Source: an uncultured Oscillospiraceae bacterium (GTDB lineage: Bacteria; Bacillota; Clostridia; Oscillospirales; Oscillospiraceae). From it: a stretch of 10,556 bases of DNA. The DNA is taken from positions 1 through 10,556 of the forward strand of contig CAAERF010000523.1 of NCBI GenBank assembly GCA_900758315.1, given 5' to 3'. This document shows positions 1 to 6,449 of this stretch, piece by piece (the stretch's first letter is position 1; every line of letters starts with the position of its first letter). The notes beneath the pieces are model-generated. The model did no database searches. It saw only the letters and a list, made by a program, of their open reading frames with translations, and was not told where the DNA came from. Made by a program: the position numbers and the translations under genes.

Positions 1-361
1 CCGGCCTTGGTCTGCACGCTGTCGAGGAAGTCGCCGTACCCGGCCACCGTGTCGTACTCGCTGACCAGTTGGGAGAGCAGCGCATAGTCCAGCGACAGGC
101 TGTCGGTGTACAGCGTGTAGGTTTTGTCGTGGTAGGTCTGTTCCCAGGCGTCGAACAAATCTGCGTTCTGCTCACGGTAATACTGCAAGGTCACGCTGTT
201 GCCATAGGCGAGGTCGCGGTAGTAGTTTTCGAGCCGCAGCAGCGACTCGGTTTCGTCGAGCTTGCCGTGCAGAAAGTCACCCTTGGCGGCCATGTCCGAA
301 CTCTGGGCAGCCAAATCAGCCCCCACGGCGCGGTAGGCCGCGGCGTGGGGGCTGATTGGCG
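1..361 (-). pseudogene. GC-rich 5'-truncated gene fragment, possibly ABC-2 type permease
   Basis: A minus-strand frame is open from about position 495 to the left edge. Its GC-rich part (positions 1 to about 345) has a strong G/C bias at third codon positions, quite unlike the AT-richer sequence to the right. It reads as a natural soluble segment rich in Asp, Glu and Tyr, with stretches such as YRAVGADLAAQSS, LLRLENYYRDLAYGNSV and AGYGDFLDSVQ. The only in-frame ATG (291-293) has no ribosome binding site, and protein-like sequence continues upstream of it to about 345, so the 5' end has probably been lost; the 3' end lies outside the window. The segment resembles the extracytoplasmic loop that follows the first membrane helix of clostridial ABC-2 permeases, but that is recall of style, not a proven match. 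It could also be an intact gene with an unusual start. Confidence 0.4.
314..357. repeat. Long GC-rich inverted repeat
   Basis: Arms of 14 bp (314-327 and 344-357) are perfectly complementary. Inside them is a second 5-bp stem (329-333 with 338-342) separated by one G/G mismatch, leaving a 4-base loop. The structure lies at the edge of the GC-rich block, overlapping the reading frame of the truncated gene. No T-run follows on either strand, so it is not a simple terminator. It could be chance within GC-rich coding sequence or the end of a mobile or repetitive element. Confidence 0.6.
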
Positions 362-608
362 GTAGGGCGGGTGCCCATCCAGAGCAATAGAGGACTTGAT
401 TTGAATTGGTATCAGATTTCTCCTTTTCGCAGTGAATGAAATGGATTGGCAACTGCAACACTGAGCATGTTTTAACACATACAACTAAAAAAGATTACTG
501 CCAAGAAGCAGGTCTTGATAAAATTATGTTTACGACGAAAGACAACTGATTGTGAGATACACTTGCTCTTCAAACAAGCAAGGCTTCATTCATTATGTGC
601 AACTCGGT
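362..608. other. Intergenic stretch without a recognisable gene
   Basis: About 250 bases between the truncated GC-rich gene and the end of the membrane protein gene. GC drops sharply from left to right. The short frames here are not supported by ribosome binding sites or protein-like composition. A weak stem-loop (6-bp arms 562-567 and 577-582) lies some 30-45 bases past the stop codon of the membrane protein gene, but it has no T-run and is a poor terminator. Confidence 0.5.
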
Positions 609-1844
609 TCATTTTATCAGATTTGCACACGGATACTGGATAAGCTTTGTGTTGTCCCCGTTTTCAGCATAAATCTGAGCAATGACGTTTCCTGTTTCGT
701 TTGCAAAAAGACGGTAGTTTGTTTCCGTGCCCATATCCAATCGGACGGATTGCCATGTGGCTGTTTTTAGGTTATACAAAACAAGATGAGCAAAATCCTT
801 TTTCAAATATGCCTGCTGCTCGGGAAATGTGCTAAACAGAAGCCATTCCTCGGCAATCGGATGTGGGGTCAACAAATAACAGGGGGTGCACTGTGGAATG
901 GGTAGCCGCGAAAATTCTGTGTCTTCCTTTTGTAAAACGGTAAAATAGGGTGCACTCCCGCAATTGTACCACTTTATAAAAAAGGTTTGATCTTGAATAT
1001 AGAGTTGGTCCGCCGTATATTGCGCGTCTTCATATTCCGGCAATGCTAGATTCTTCCTCCACAAAACCGACCCGTTTATTGAATTGCACTGCAACCAATT
1101 GCTTCCGTCCATTTCTTTCATTAAATAGTATAAATAGGTTCCATCTGAGGCAATGGCGGTAATTTGTGGAGGCCTTTCTAACGATAGATTGGCGGTGTTA
1201 AAAATTTCAAGTAGCCTCTCTGTGGATCTGTTCCACAGCAGGACCATTTGCAATTGTGAATCGGCTGTTACCAGAAATGCTGCTGTGTCCTGATCAACTT
1301 TAGCAAATCCAACCAATGGCGTTGCCGCAGCGGCATCTCTTAAAAGCGTTTCCGTTGTACCTGTGACAAGATCTGTCATAATAATGCTCACGGTTCCATT
1401 ACGGAAAGGGAACGAATACAATGTTTGGCAATCAAACAAAAACGGATCCACAGAGGAAATGGGAGAGGTATTCGTTCTTCTGATGAGCCTTGTGTCGCCG
1501 CTTTTGTAATCGGCTGTGACCAAAAGCTCTTCAAACTCTTCCTCTTGGGCCGCATTTGAAAGTGTACGCGCATTTTGTATCCAATAACAAGAAATAATGT
1601 TATTGTCCAAGAAGCCGATCACCTTTAAGTCTGTTCTGCCTATTGTATCAATCTGACTGTACATATCTACAGCTTGCGATGTAATAATTTCGCCGTGGAT
1701 CGTCACCAATCGATCAGAAGTATGCCAAACTCGCCAGAAAAAACAAATTGTGACACCTAAAACAATGACTATAGATAGAACAAAATATAATTTTTTTGAT
1801 TGCACTGTACCCGTCCCTTTATGGAATAACCTATCATGGTTCAT
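609..1844 (-). CDS. Single-pass membrane protein with large extracellular propeller-like domain
   Basis: A 411-residue protein that I cannot assign to a named family. A short basic N-terminus is followed by one hydrophobic segment at about residues 19-38, then some 370 residues predicted to lie outside the cell. This part is rich in short beta-strand-like stretches, with recurring patterns such as SDGTYLYYL and a Gly-Ser-Val-Leu-Trp turn that recall beta-propeller or PQQ-like repeats; the fold is inferred only. I chose the ATG at 1844 because AAGGA precedes it at suitable spacing, whereas the upstream ATG at 1877 lies inside the stop region of the peptidase gene. It begins 29 bases after that gene ends, so the two are probably one transcript. 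The product may anchor, sense or restrain the secreted peptidase. Its base composition is AT-rich compared with the agr genes. Confidence 0.8.
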   Translation of the reverse strand: MNHDRLFHKGTGTVQSKKLYFVLSIVIVLGVTICFFWRVWHTSDRLVTIHGEIITSQAVDMYSQIDTIGRTDLKVIGFLDNNIISCYWIQNARTLSNAAQEEEFEELLVTADYKSGDTRLIRRTNTSPISSVDPFLFDCQTLYSFPFRNGTVSIIMTDLVTGTTETLLRDAAAATPLVGFAKVDQDTAAFLVTADSQLQMVLLWNRSTERLLEIFNTANLSLERPPQITAIASDGTYLYYLMKEMDGSNWLQCNSINGSVLWRKNLALPEYEDAQYTADQLYIQDQTFFIKWYNCGSAPYFTVLQKEDTEFSRLPIPQCTPCYLLTPHPIAEEWLLFSTFPEQQAYLKKDFAHLVLYNLKTATWQSVRLDMGTETNYRLFANETGNVIAQIYAENGDNTKLIQYPCANLIK

Positions 1845-1873
1845 AGTAGAGTTCCTTTTTGACGCGCTACATT

Positions 1874-2698
1874 TCAAGCCGCAAAATAGTCACAGGTGGA
1901 ATATACGACCGAAGAATTGATGTAATATTTGCCCGAGGAATAAGAACTAGAAGACTGTTGATTTGTTACATCAGGATCAGTTACCTGGATTGTTGCATTA
2001 GAAAGGTTATATCCGCTAACGCTCATAAAATGGCCGGAACTAATATTAATTGGCCATTTGCTCGTGTCATTATAGCTGGTCCGCTTTGTTCCTTGAATGG
2101 CACCTGTATGTAAGATTGGAGGGTTATTGTTGCTAATTACGCTGGCCATCATATTCAGCATTTGTTGGGAAGATGTATATGCACCATTTTTCCACAAAGC
2201 CATATAAACAACCCCTGTAGGGTCACCGCCTTCTCCATACAAGCTAGTATTAATATAGTAAAACATCTTCGAAATCTCAAAGATGCCATTGGTTGGACTG
2301 TAACAATAGGTGGCCGGTTTACTAGCATCACTCATTTCCGACATAATTGTGGACAAATTTTTCACAAGACCATAATGAGCCAGTGTTTGTCGCACTGTAG
2401 AGGGACCACAGCTAACACCATTAGGTTGGCGCGTATGTGGGACATAAATTGTCATACTATTACTTGCCCGGGTTAAGGCAGACGGTCCAGAATCGCGAAC
2501 ACTCATTAAATAATCACACTTTTTCTTGGCGGCCTCTTTGTAAGCGTTTGAATAAGTTGGATTATCCAATATTTCCTGTAAGGTATCCTGTAAGGTAGGC
2601 GGGTTACTATTTTCAGCGTAGGGTTCTGCTGCAAATGCACAAACCGTAAAAGTACAACTGAACATTAATGCGAGTAATAGTGAAAAGAAGTTTTTCAT
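1874..2698 (-). CDS. Secreted C39-like cysteine peptidase (papain-like fold)
   Basis: A 274-residue protein. Residues 1 to about 23 form a classic signal peptide (basic start, hydrophobic core, AFA-A type cleavage site), so it is exported. The domain from about residue 82 onward matches the C39-like/papain-fold pattern: Q91 six residues before C97 in NGVSCGPSTVRQTL (oxyanion Gln and nucleophile), H223 in SSGHFMSVSGY, and D241 in VTDPDV. The order Gln-Cys-His-Asp and the spacing fit the family. No ABC transporter domains are attached, so this is a free secreted peptidase rather than a bacteriocin exporter. The region between signal peptide and catalytic domain (about 24-80) looks like a propeptide or linker. 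GAAGG six bases before the ATG serves as ribosome binding site. It starts 77 bases after agrD and precedes a membrane protein, so regulation by agr is likely but inferred. Its substrate is unknown; AgrD, the membrane partner, cell-wall peptides or competitor proteins are all possible. Confidence 0.82.
   Translation of the reverse strand: MKNFFSLLLALMFSCTFTVCAFAAEPYAENSNPPTLQDTLQEILDNPTYSNAYKEAAKKKCDYLMSVRDSGPSALTRASNSMTIYVPHTRQPNGVSCGPSTVRQTLAHYGLVKNLSTIMSEMSDASKPATYCYSPTNGIFEISKMFYYINTSLYGEGGDPTGVVYMALWKNGAYTSSQQMLNMMASVISNNNPPILHTGAIQGTKRTSYNDTSKWPINISSGHFMSVSGYNLSNATIQVTDPDVTNQQSSSSYSSGKYYINSSVVYSTCDYFAA
2574..2597. repeat. 12-bp tandem duplication in the peptidase propeptide
   Basis: Two perfect adjacent copies of TCCTGTAAGGTA. 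They duplicate four codons in frame, giving the TLQD-TLQE stretch at about residues 35-42 of the peptidase, before its catalytic domain. This looks like simple slippage and probably has little effect. Confidence 0.75.
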
Positions 2699-2775
2699 AA
2701 ATAACCTTCTTTCTTGTTCGTGTTGCGTCAGTTATTGTATCTTTGCATATGGGTGTTCTATCCATAGAGGCGGGG

Positions 2776-2934
2776 TTACTTCTTGGTTTCATTAGGATCT
2801 CTTGTTAGAGCTTCCGGCCGCTTGGGCTGATAGTTCCAGCCATAGCAGTCCACAGCGCCGCTGCGTTCCCGTTCCACCATCTTGTGCAGTGCCGAAGCCA
2901 GCGCTTCGGTGAATCGGTTGTCATTCTTGTTCAT
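2776..2934 (-). CDS. agrD: AgrD-like autoinducing peptide precursor
   Basis: A 52-residue precursor. Residues 8-24 form an amphipathic leader helix, then comes the core DCYGWNYQPKRPEAL and a charged tail. The Cys followed by aromatic residues and the (Y/H)QPKxPxxL motif are the hallmark of clostridial AgrD: AgrB would close a thiolactone from the Cys to a residue just before the QPK tail and remove that tail. The ring would be C-Y-G-W-N, or C-Y-G-W-N-Y if cleavage is one residue later; the N-terminal trim cannot be read from sequence. GGAGG eight bases before the ATG at 2934 decides the start; that ATG lies inside the last codons of agrB, giving a 14-base overlap and translational coupling. 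Confidence 0.88.
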   Translation of the reverse strand: MNKNDNRFTEALASALHKMVERERSGAVDCYGWNYQPKRPEALTRDPNETKK

Positions 2935-3514
2935 GGGTAAAACCTCCATTCTGTATTTTTCCTGCAATCAGCATACTGGCCGCCAGGGTAACGGCCGCCG
3001 CTGCAGTTTTACTAAGCCAAACTCCCCAAGGGAGGAGTGGAAGCACGCTGAAAGCTACTGCCAATACGAGCAGCTCCCACATCATCCGCTTCCGATTTCG
3101 ATCGAGTTCTGCTGGCGTCATGGCAATGTGGGGGTCATTGCAAGGACCTGCCAGGCCAATCACAAGACAGGCGATCATTCCCACCAGTGAATGCCCCACC
3201 ACCGGCCATCCGGCTGTAATCTGCGGGTATAAGAACAGACCGCACAGAACGATCAGCGAAGAATTTATCAGGCACCGTATAGCCGAGCCCGCATGGTGAC
3301 CGCCGACGCGGTGCCGCAGGCTGGTAAAGACAACAAAGAACAGAACGGTGGAATATACATCCGAGACCAGGAGACCGATCAAAAACAAAATCGGATAAAA
3401 GACTGCCGCCAGCAACCGGCGTTGTAATCCGTACACAGCCCACTCGTAGTCCTGCGCCGGGATCAGTTTTTTGGCCACAAAAAAGGATGCTATTTTCTGA
3501 GCCGGATGGAGCAT
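2921..3514 (-). CDS. agrB: AgrB-like membrane peptidase processing AgrD
   Basis: A 197-residue membrane protein of the accessory gene regulator B family, a cysteine endopeptidase that cleaves the C-terminal tail of AgrD and forms the thiolactone ring. Residues 67-81 (RHRVGGHHAGSAIRC) contain the conserved GG-H and Cys; H74 and C81 are seven residues apart, as in characterised AgrB (H77/C84 in Staphylococcus aureus). Hydrophobic segments at about 36-65, 85-102, 107-125 and 150-185 fit its multi-pass topology. I chose the ATG at 3514, preceded by GAGGTG at good spacing; the longer open frame back to 3787 is antisense to agrC and lacks family character. It overlaps agrD by 14 bases. The length matches the family. 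Confidence 0.92.
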   Translation of the reverse strand: MLHPAQKIASFFVAKKLIPAQDYEWAVYGLQRRLLAAVFYPILFLIGLLVSDVYSTVLFFVVFTSLRHRVGGHHAGSAIRCLINSSLIVLCGLFLYPQITAGWPVVGHSLVGMIACLVIGLAGPCNDPHIAMTPAELDRNRKRMMWELLVLAVAFSVLPLLPWGVWLSKTAAAAVTLAASMLIAGKIQNGGFTHEQE

Positions 3515-3550
3515 AACCGCTTCACCTCTTTGGCTTAAAAATAGCATCCT
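3484..3550. repeat. 13-bp perfect inverted repeat flanking the agrB start
   Basis: Arms 3484-3496 and 3538-3550 are perfect reverse complements (AGGATGCTATTTT on the plus strand) with 41 bases between them that hold the agrB ribosome binding site and start codon. The upstream arm includes the predicted -10 box; the downstream arm encodes codons 7 to 11 of AgrB. If transcription starts at the promoter I propose, the upstream arm is not in the mRNA, so this would work as DNA (operator or looping) rather than as an RNA hairpin, unless read-through from agrAC makes the longer RNA. Confidence 0.6.
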
Positions 3551-3566
3551 GTTTGCGAGTTGGCAA
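3538..3566 (-). promoter_or_regulatory. Predicted sigma-A-type promoter of agrBD
   Basis: On the minus strand TTGCCA (3566-3561) and TATTTT (3543-3538) are separated by exactly 17 bases. They lie in the 106-base gap between agrC and agrB, about 25 bases before the agrB start codon. The poor match of both boxes suits a promoter that needs an activator, and the direct repeat lies immediately upstream. Confidence 0.55.
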
Positions 3567-3569
3567 GGA

Positions 3570-3603
3570 ATATGTCCCGAAACGTTCAAAATATGTCCCG
3601 AAA
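3570..3603 (-). promoter_or_regulatory. Direct repeat with 21-bp period, candidate AgrA (LytTR) binding site
   Basis: Two perfect 13-bp copies of TTTCGGGACATAT on the minus strand (3603-3591 and 3582-3570) start 21 bases apart, two helical turns, so they face the same side of the DNA. LytTR response regulators such as AgrA and ComE bind paired direct repeats of about nine bases with about 12 bases between them, the same period. The downstream copy ends three bases before the predicted -35 box of agrBD, the position of an activator site. No further copy was found in the window. Confidence 0.7.
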
Positions 3604-3620
3604 TGACATGCGTAGAAAAA

Positions 3621-4967
3621 TCAAAGGGATTTTTGTGTAATTTGATCGTGCTCCGGCGCAGGCGAAATAGTCTGATGAAACAGTACCGTGGAGAACTGGA
3701 ACCAGCCGTCCTGGCACAGAATGGCCGGACAGGCGCCATGATTTGCCAAAATGGAGACGATGTTTTGCAGTCCATATCCATGCGCAAGTGGATCGGCCTT
3801 GGTCGTTACAGGCAACCCATTTTCCATTACGGGCGCTTTGTCAATGGTATTCATCACGGAAAGAATGGTTTTCTCCTCCGAACACTGAATCTTGACGCGA
3901 ATCAATCGTGTTCCCTTCTGCGTCTTGCACGCCTCGATTGCGTTATCCAGCAGGTTGGAAAGTACCACTACCGTCTCTTTGTTGGAAAGCGGGAACTCGG
4001 CAAGATCGTTGATGGCAAAATCCACTTGAATCCCCAGTTCACAGGCCTGCGCATACTTTTGGTTCAAAATGGCGTCCACCACCGGGTTGTTGGAATGGAC
4101 AGCCAACGCATCCAATTGACCTGTCTCGGAGATTTCCGCCAGGTACTGCCTGGCGGCCGCCAAATTTTCCTCCTGCAGCAAACCGCCGAGAACCGAGAGA
4201 TGGTGTTTGAAATCGTGGGTCTGCTTACGTTGGGCGGTTTGGGCCTCCAGCAAAACCTGCGTTTTTTCCAATTGAGTTTCGAACTGGTGTTGGAGTGCCA
4301 CGTTTTGCTTTCGCTCCTCGGCTTCCTGCTCAATGTGGTGCAGCAGGCCCATCAAAACAGCGTTGGCGGCCACCAATCCCAGTGCGTTTACGATGGCCCA
4401 GTGACTGACGCTGTGGTCTTTGGCCGTTACCTGGAAAAGAAATGTTATGGTTCCTAGTGACACCAGCGGAAAAACCAGCATAGCCAAAAAGCCGGATACT
4501 GAAATTTTCTCAATTTTTGTCCATGACTGCGCAAATCGCCAAATGGCAAAAGAAACCACAAAGATAACAATATAAGAGAACAATGCACAAATCATATAAA
4601 GCTGCGGGTCAGCAAATATCTGCTCTCGCGGCATCCCCACCCAGTTGCAGAACAGAAAGATGGCTGCCGTATCCAGGGCCAGCATAATGACATAGCTGAA
4701 AACTGCACACAAGCATTGCGTCAGAATCTTGCCCTCATAGCAAGCATGGCAAAAGACGGTGAACACCATGACTAGCAGAATCGCCTTGATCGGGAATTCC
4801 CTGATAACGGGCACCACGGTGATGAGATAGCCTGCGGCCAATGTTCCCAGGAATGCCAACACCAACTGCCGCTTTGCGCAGGTCCGTCGGAACAACGCGG
4901 TACACAACAGCAGGCAGGAAATATGTCCAATCAAATCCACGGTCAGTAAGGATATTTGTTCGATCAT
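3621..4967 (-). CDS. agrC: AgrC-like sensor histidine kinase (HPK10 type)
   Basis: A 448-residue membrane kinase. The first 210 residues hold about six hydrophobic segments forming the peptide-sensing domain, followed by a coiled coil at about 213-247. The phosphorylation motif is HDFKHH with H251; the catalytic domain has an N-box in NLLDNAIEACK (N338-N342) and a G-box GYGLQNI at 398-403. These HPK10 features and the adjoining LytTR regulator and agrBD identify it as the receptor for the cyclic peptide. Its ATG overlaps the agrA stop codon as ATGA, so the two proteins are translationally coupled. An ATG five codons upstream lies inside agrA and is not needed. It ends 106 bases before agrB. 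Peptide specificity lies in the variable membrane domain and cannot be read off. Confidence 0.9.
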   Translation of the reverse strand: MIEQISLLTVDLIGHISCLLLCTALFRRTCAKRQLVLAFLGTLAAGYLITVVPVIREFPIKAILLVMVFTVFCHACYEGKILTQCLCAVFSYVIMLALDTAAIFLFCNWVGMPREQIFADPQLYMICALFSYIVIFVVSFAIWRFAQSWTKIEKISVSGFLAMLVFPLVSLGTITFLFQVTAKDHSVSHWAIVNALGLVAANAVLMGLLHHIEQEAEERKQNVALQHQFETQLEKTQVLLEAQTAQRKQTHDFKHHLSVLGGLLQEENLAAARQYLAEISETGQLDALAVHSNNPVVDAILNQKYAQACELGIQVDFAINDLAEFPLSNKETVVVLSNLLDNAIEACKTQKGTRLIRVKIQCSEEKTILSVMNTIDKAPVMENGLPVTTKADPLAHGYGLQNIVSILANHGACPAILCQDGWFQFSTVLFHQTISPAPEHDQITQKSL

Positions 4968-5677
4968 AAAGCGCCCACCCATAAGTTGTATGTCTGCATA
5001 ATTTCGTTGCTGTTCTGTTTGCTGACCGGGAGGTCCGTGCCATCGGTCAAAGTCAGATGGGTTCGGTTGAGAAAGCAGATATGCCGCATGTTGACCAGGA
5101 TCGTCCGGTACGTTCGCAAAAAGCCCTGAGTGCCGAGCCGTGCTTCCACATCACCGAGCGATTCATTGCAATCATACGAAGCTCGGTTGTTGTTTTGAAG
5201 GTGGTACGTTACCTTGCGCTTCTGTCCCTCGACATAGAGAATGTCCTCAAACTTGACCATCACATTGCCTGCGTCGGTGACAATGGCATACCGCAGGTGT
5301 TTTTCCCGCACCTTCTTGACGGCCTCGCTCATCACCCGGTCAAAAGCCTGCTCCAGGTGGTTTTTGAGCAGATACCGAATCGCGTCCACCTCATAACCGA
5401 ACGGAGCATACTCCACATACTCCGAGACAAAGATCAGCACGATTTGTGGATTGGTAGCTCGCAGCTGCGAGGCGACTTCAATGCCGTTCGTGCTATGCAG
5501 ATCGACGTCCAATAACGCGATGTCATACGGTGAGGTGATGCTTTTCAGCAGCTTTTCGCCCGATTGATAAAGATCGAGTCTGTATTTGACATTAATCTTT
5601 TTCAAGTAACCCCTTGTCAATGTCTCAATTTTTTGAAGCCACAACTGGCTGTCATCACATATGGCAATTCTGAGCAT
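4964..5677 (-). CDS. agrA: AgrA-like response regulator with LytTR DNA-binding domain
   Basis: A 237-residue regulator. Receiver domain at residues 1 to about 118: acidic pair D8-D9 in CDDS, phosphoacceptor D57 in IALLDVDL, S85 and K105 at the conserved later positions. LytTR domain at about 135-235 with the strand pattern DILYVEGQKRKVTYH and the block GFLRTYRTILVNMRHI. Phosphorylated by AgrC, it would bind paired direct repeats and activate agrBD. I start at the ATG at 5677, preceded by AGGGGGA nine bases away and giving the usual MLRIAICDD N-terminus; the open frame further upstream encodes the hairpin leader. It overlaps agrC by four bases. Confidence 0.92.
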   Translation of the reverse strand: MLRIAICDDSQLWLQKIETLTRGYLKKINVKYRLDLYQSGEKLLKSITSPYDIALLDVDLHSTNGIEVASQLRATNPQIVLIFVSEYVEYAPFGYEVDAIRYLLKNHLEQAFDRVMSEAVKKVREKHLRYAIVTDAGNVMVKFEDILYVEGQKRKVTYHLQNNNRASYDCNESLGDVEARLGTQGFLRTYRTILVNMRHICFLNRTHLTLTDGTDLPVSKQNSNEIMQTYNLWVGAL

Positions 5678-5705
5678 ACGATGATTTCCCCCTGGCTGGA
5701 ATGCC

Positions 5706-5760
5706 AAACAGCACCGCAAACAGCGCTGCCGCGCTGTGCCGGACAAGCGAGGTGCTGTTT
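5706..5760 (-). promoter_or_regulatory. Nested hairpin leader before agrA
   Basis: A 55-base element with an outer perfect 10-bp stem (5706-5715 with 5751-5760, AAACAGCACC type) and an inner perfect 7-bp stem with a 4-base loop (5720-5726 with 5731-5737, ACAGCGC type). It starts at or next to the predicted transcription start of agrA and ends 28 bases before the start codon, leaving the ribosome binding site free. No T-run follows on the minus strand, so it is not a terminator for the sigma gene. On the plus strand five T follow it, so a terminator for plus-strand transcription is possible, but no plus-strand gene is seen. Confidence 0.6.
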
Positions 5761-5764
5761 TTCC

Positions 5765-5794
5765 ATTTTACCTTGTGTCAGCTCGGTTTGTAAA
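5765..5794 (-). promoter_or_regulatory. Predicted sigma-A-type promoter of agrA-agrC
   Basis: TTTACA (5794-5789) and TAAAAT (5770-5765) on the minus strand, 18 bases apart, lie in the 145-base gap between the sigma gene and agrA. Transcription would begin near 5758, at the foot of the nested hairpin. Confidence 0.5.
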
Positions 5795-5822
5795 GTCGTT
5801 TGTGCGGTATTATGAGTTAGTA

Positions 5823-6365
5823 TTATGGGTCATTCTGAGAATTCTGCAAAAGGAGCTGCCTGGCCCGATGAATGCGGGTTTTGACGGCCGCGGCGCTGCT
5901 ATTTGTTATGTGCGCAATCTCCTTGATGGAATACCCCTGCACACGCAAAATCAAGGCGGTGCGGTAAACGGGTGGCATCTCATCGAGGCTTTTCAACGTT
6001 GTTTCCAACCGCATTTTGGTTAATACGACATCCGCAGCATCTTCATGTAGGGATGCTGGTTCCACATCCACCGCGTCATAAGATAACGCACTTCGGCGAT
6101 CCCACTTGCGCATGAAGTCGATGGTGCGATTCCGTGTGACCATGCGCAGGTAATAGGCGAGCTGTTTGGCGTTGTCCGTGCGGATGGAATCGATCTTCTC
6201 GATCAGCTCGAGGCAGGTCTCGTGCAGCGCATCCTCGGCAAGTTTATCATCATGGGTGATGGCGCGCGCCACCTGGTACATCATCCCGTAGTAGGTGGTG
6301 TAAATTTCGGTGAATTTATCCTTCTGCTCCTCAGTGTCGAGAATGGCGACATAAAAGGCAAGCAT
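5823..6365 (-). CDS. ECF-type RNA polymerase sigma factor, intact
   Basis: A 180-residue sigma-70 family protein of extracytoplasmic-function size. Region 2 spans about residues 12-95 (QKDKFTEIYTTYYGMMYQVA, the acidic DDKLAEDALHETCLELIEK helix, and the promoter-melting/-10 recognition part YYLRMVTRNRTIDFMRK). Region 4 spans about 115-172, with the helix-turn-helix GYSIKEIAHITNSSAAAVKTRIHRARQLL. I choose the ATG at 6365 because GGAGG stands eight bases before it; an ATG five codons upstream overlaps that site. No intact anti-sigma gene adjoins it: the next gene downstream is agrA and the one upstream encodes a small secreted protein. It is a clear paralogue of the broken sigma gene at 7754-8311 (shared QKDK, YYGMMY/YAGMMY, LAEDA-HET and IHRARQ/LHRARQ stretches). 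Its targets may include its own promoter and the small secreted protein. Confidence 0.9.
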   Translation of the reverse strand: MLAFYVAILDTEEQKDKFTEIYTTYYGMMYQVARAITHDDKLAEDALHETCLELIEKIDSIRTDNAKQLAYYLRMVTRNRTIDFMRKWDRRSALSYDAVDVEPASLHEDAADVVLTKMRLETTLKSLDEMPPVYRTALILRVQGYSIKEIAHITNSSAAAVKTRIHRARQLLLQNSQNDP

Positions 6366-6411
6366 ATCCACATCCTCCATACAAGAGATATAAATGCGTA
6401 TACTATATATT

Positions 6412-6439
6412 CGTACGTATGCTTTGGGGATGTGGTTTC
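6412..6439 (-). promoter_or_regulatory. Candidate ECF-type promoter of the intact sigma gene
   Basis: GAAACC (6439-6434), a typical ECF -35 element, is followed after 16 bases by CGTACG (6417-6412), a CG-type -10 element. It lies about 45 bases before the sigma start codon. No good sigma-A pair was seen here. Autoregulation would be usual for such factors but is inferred. Confidence 0.4.
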
Positions 6440-6449
6440 ATATTTCGAC

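Noticed and set aside
69..365. 98-codon open frame on the plus strand in the GC-rich block
   Set aside because: The minus-strand frame has the stronger third-position bias and the more protein-like composition; the plus frame is rich in Val and Gly as shadows usually are.
191..484. 97-codon minus-strand frame over the GC break
   Set aside because: Its left half overlaps the better-supported frame and is rich in Pro, Arg, Thr and Ser in the manner of an off-frame reading; no ribosome binding site.
562..582. Stem-loop as terminator of the membrane protein gene
   Set aside because: Only six base pairs with a nine-base loop and no T-run on the minus strand.
3515..3787. N-terminal extension of agrB by 91 codons
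   Set aside because: It would run antisense-like through the end of agrC in another frame, and GAGGTG in front of the ATG at 3514 gives a normal AgrB length.
3603..4457. 284-codon open frame on the plus strand
   Set aside because: It is wholly antisense to agrC (and the agrC-agrB gap). agrC has all kinase motifs, and the antisense frame has no ribosome binding site or family features.
5057..5515. 152-codon open frame on the plus strand
   Set aside because: Antisense to agrA, whose receiver and LytTR motifs are complete; a shadow of its codon bias.
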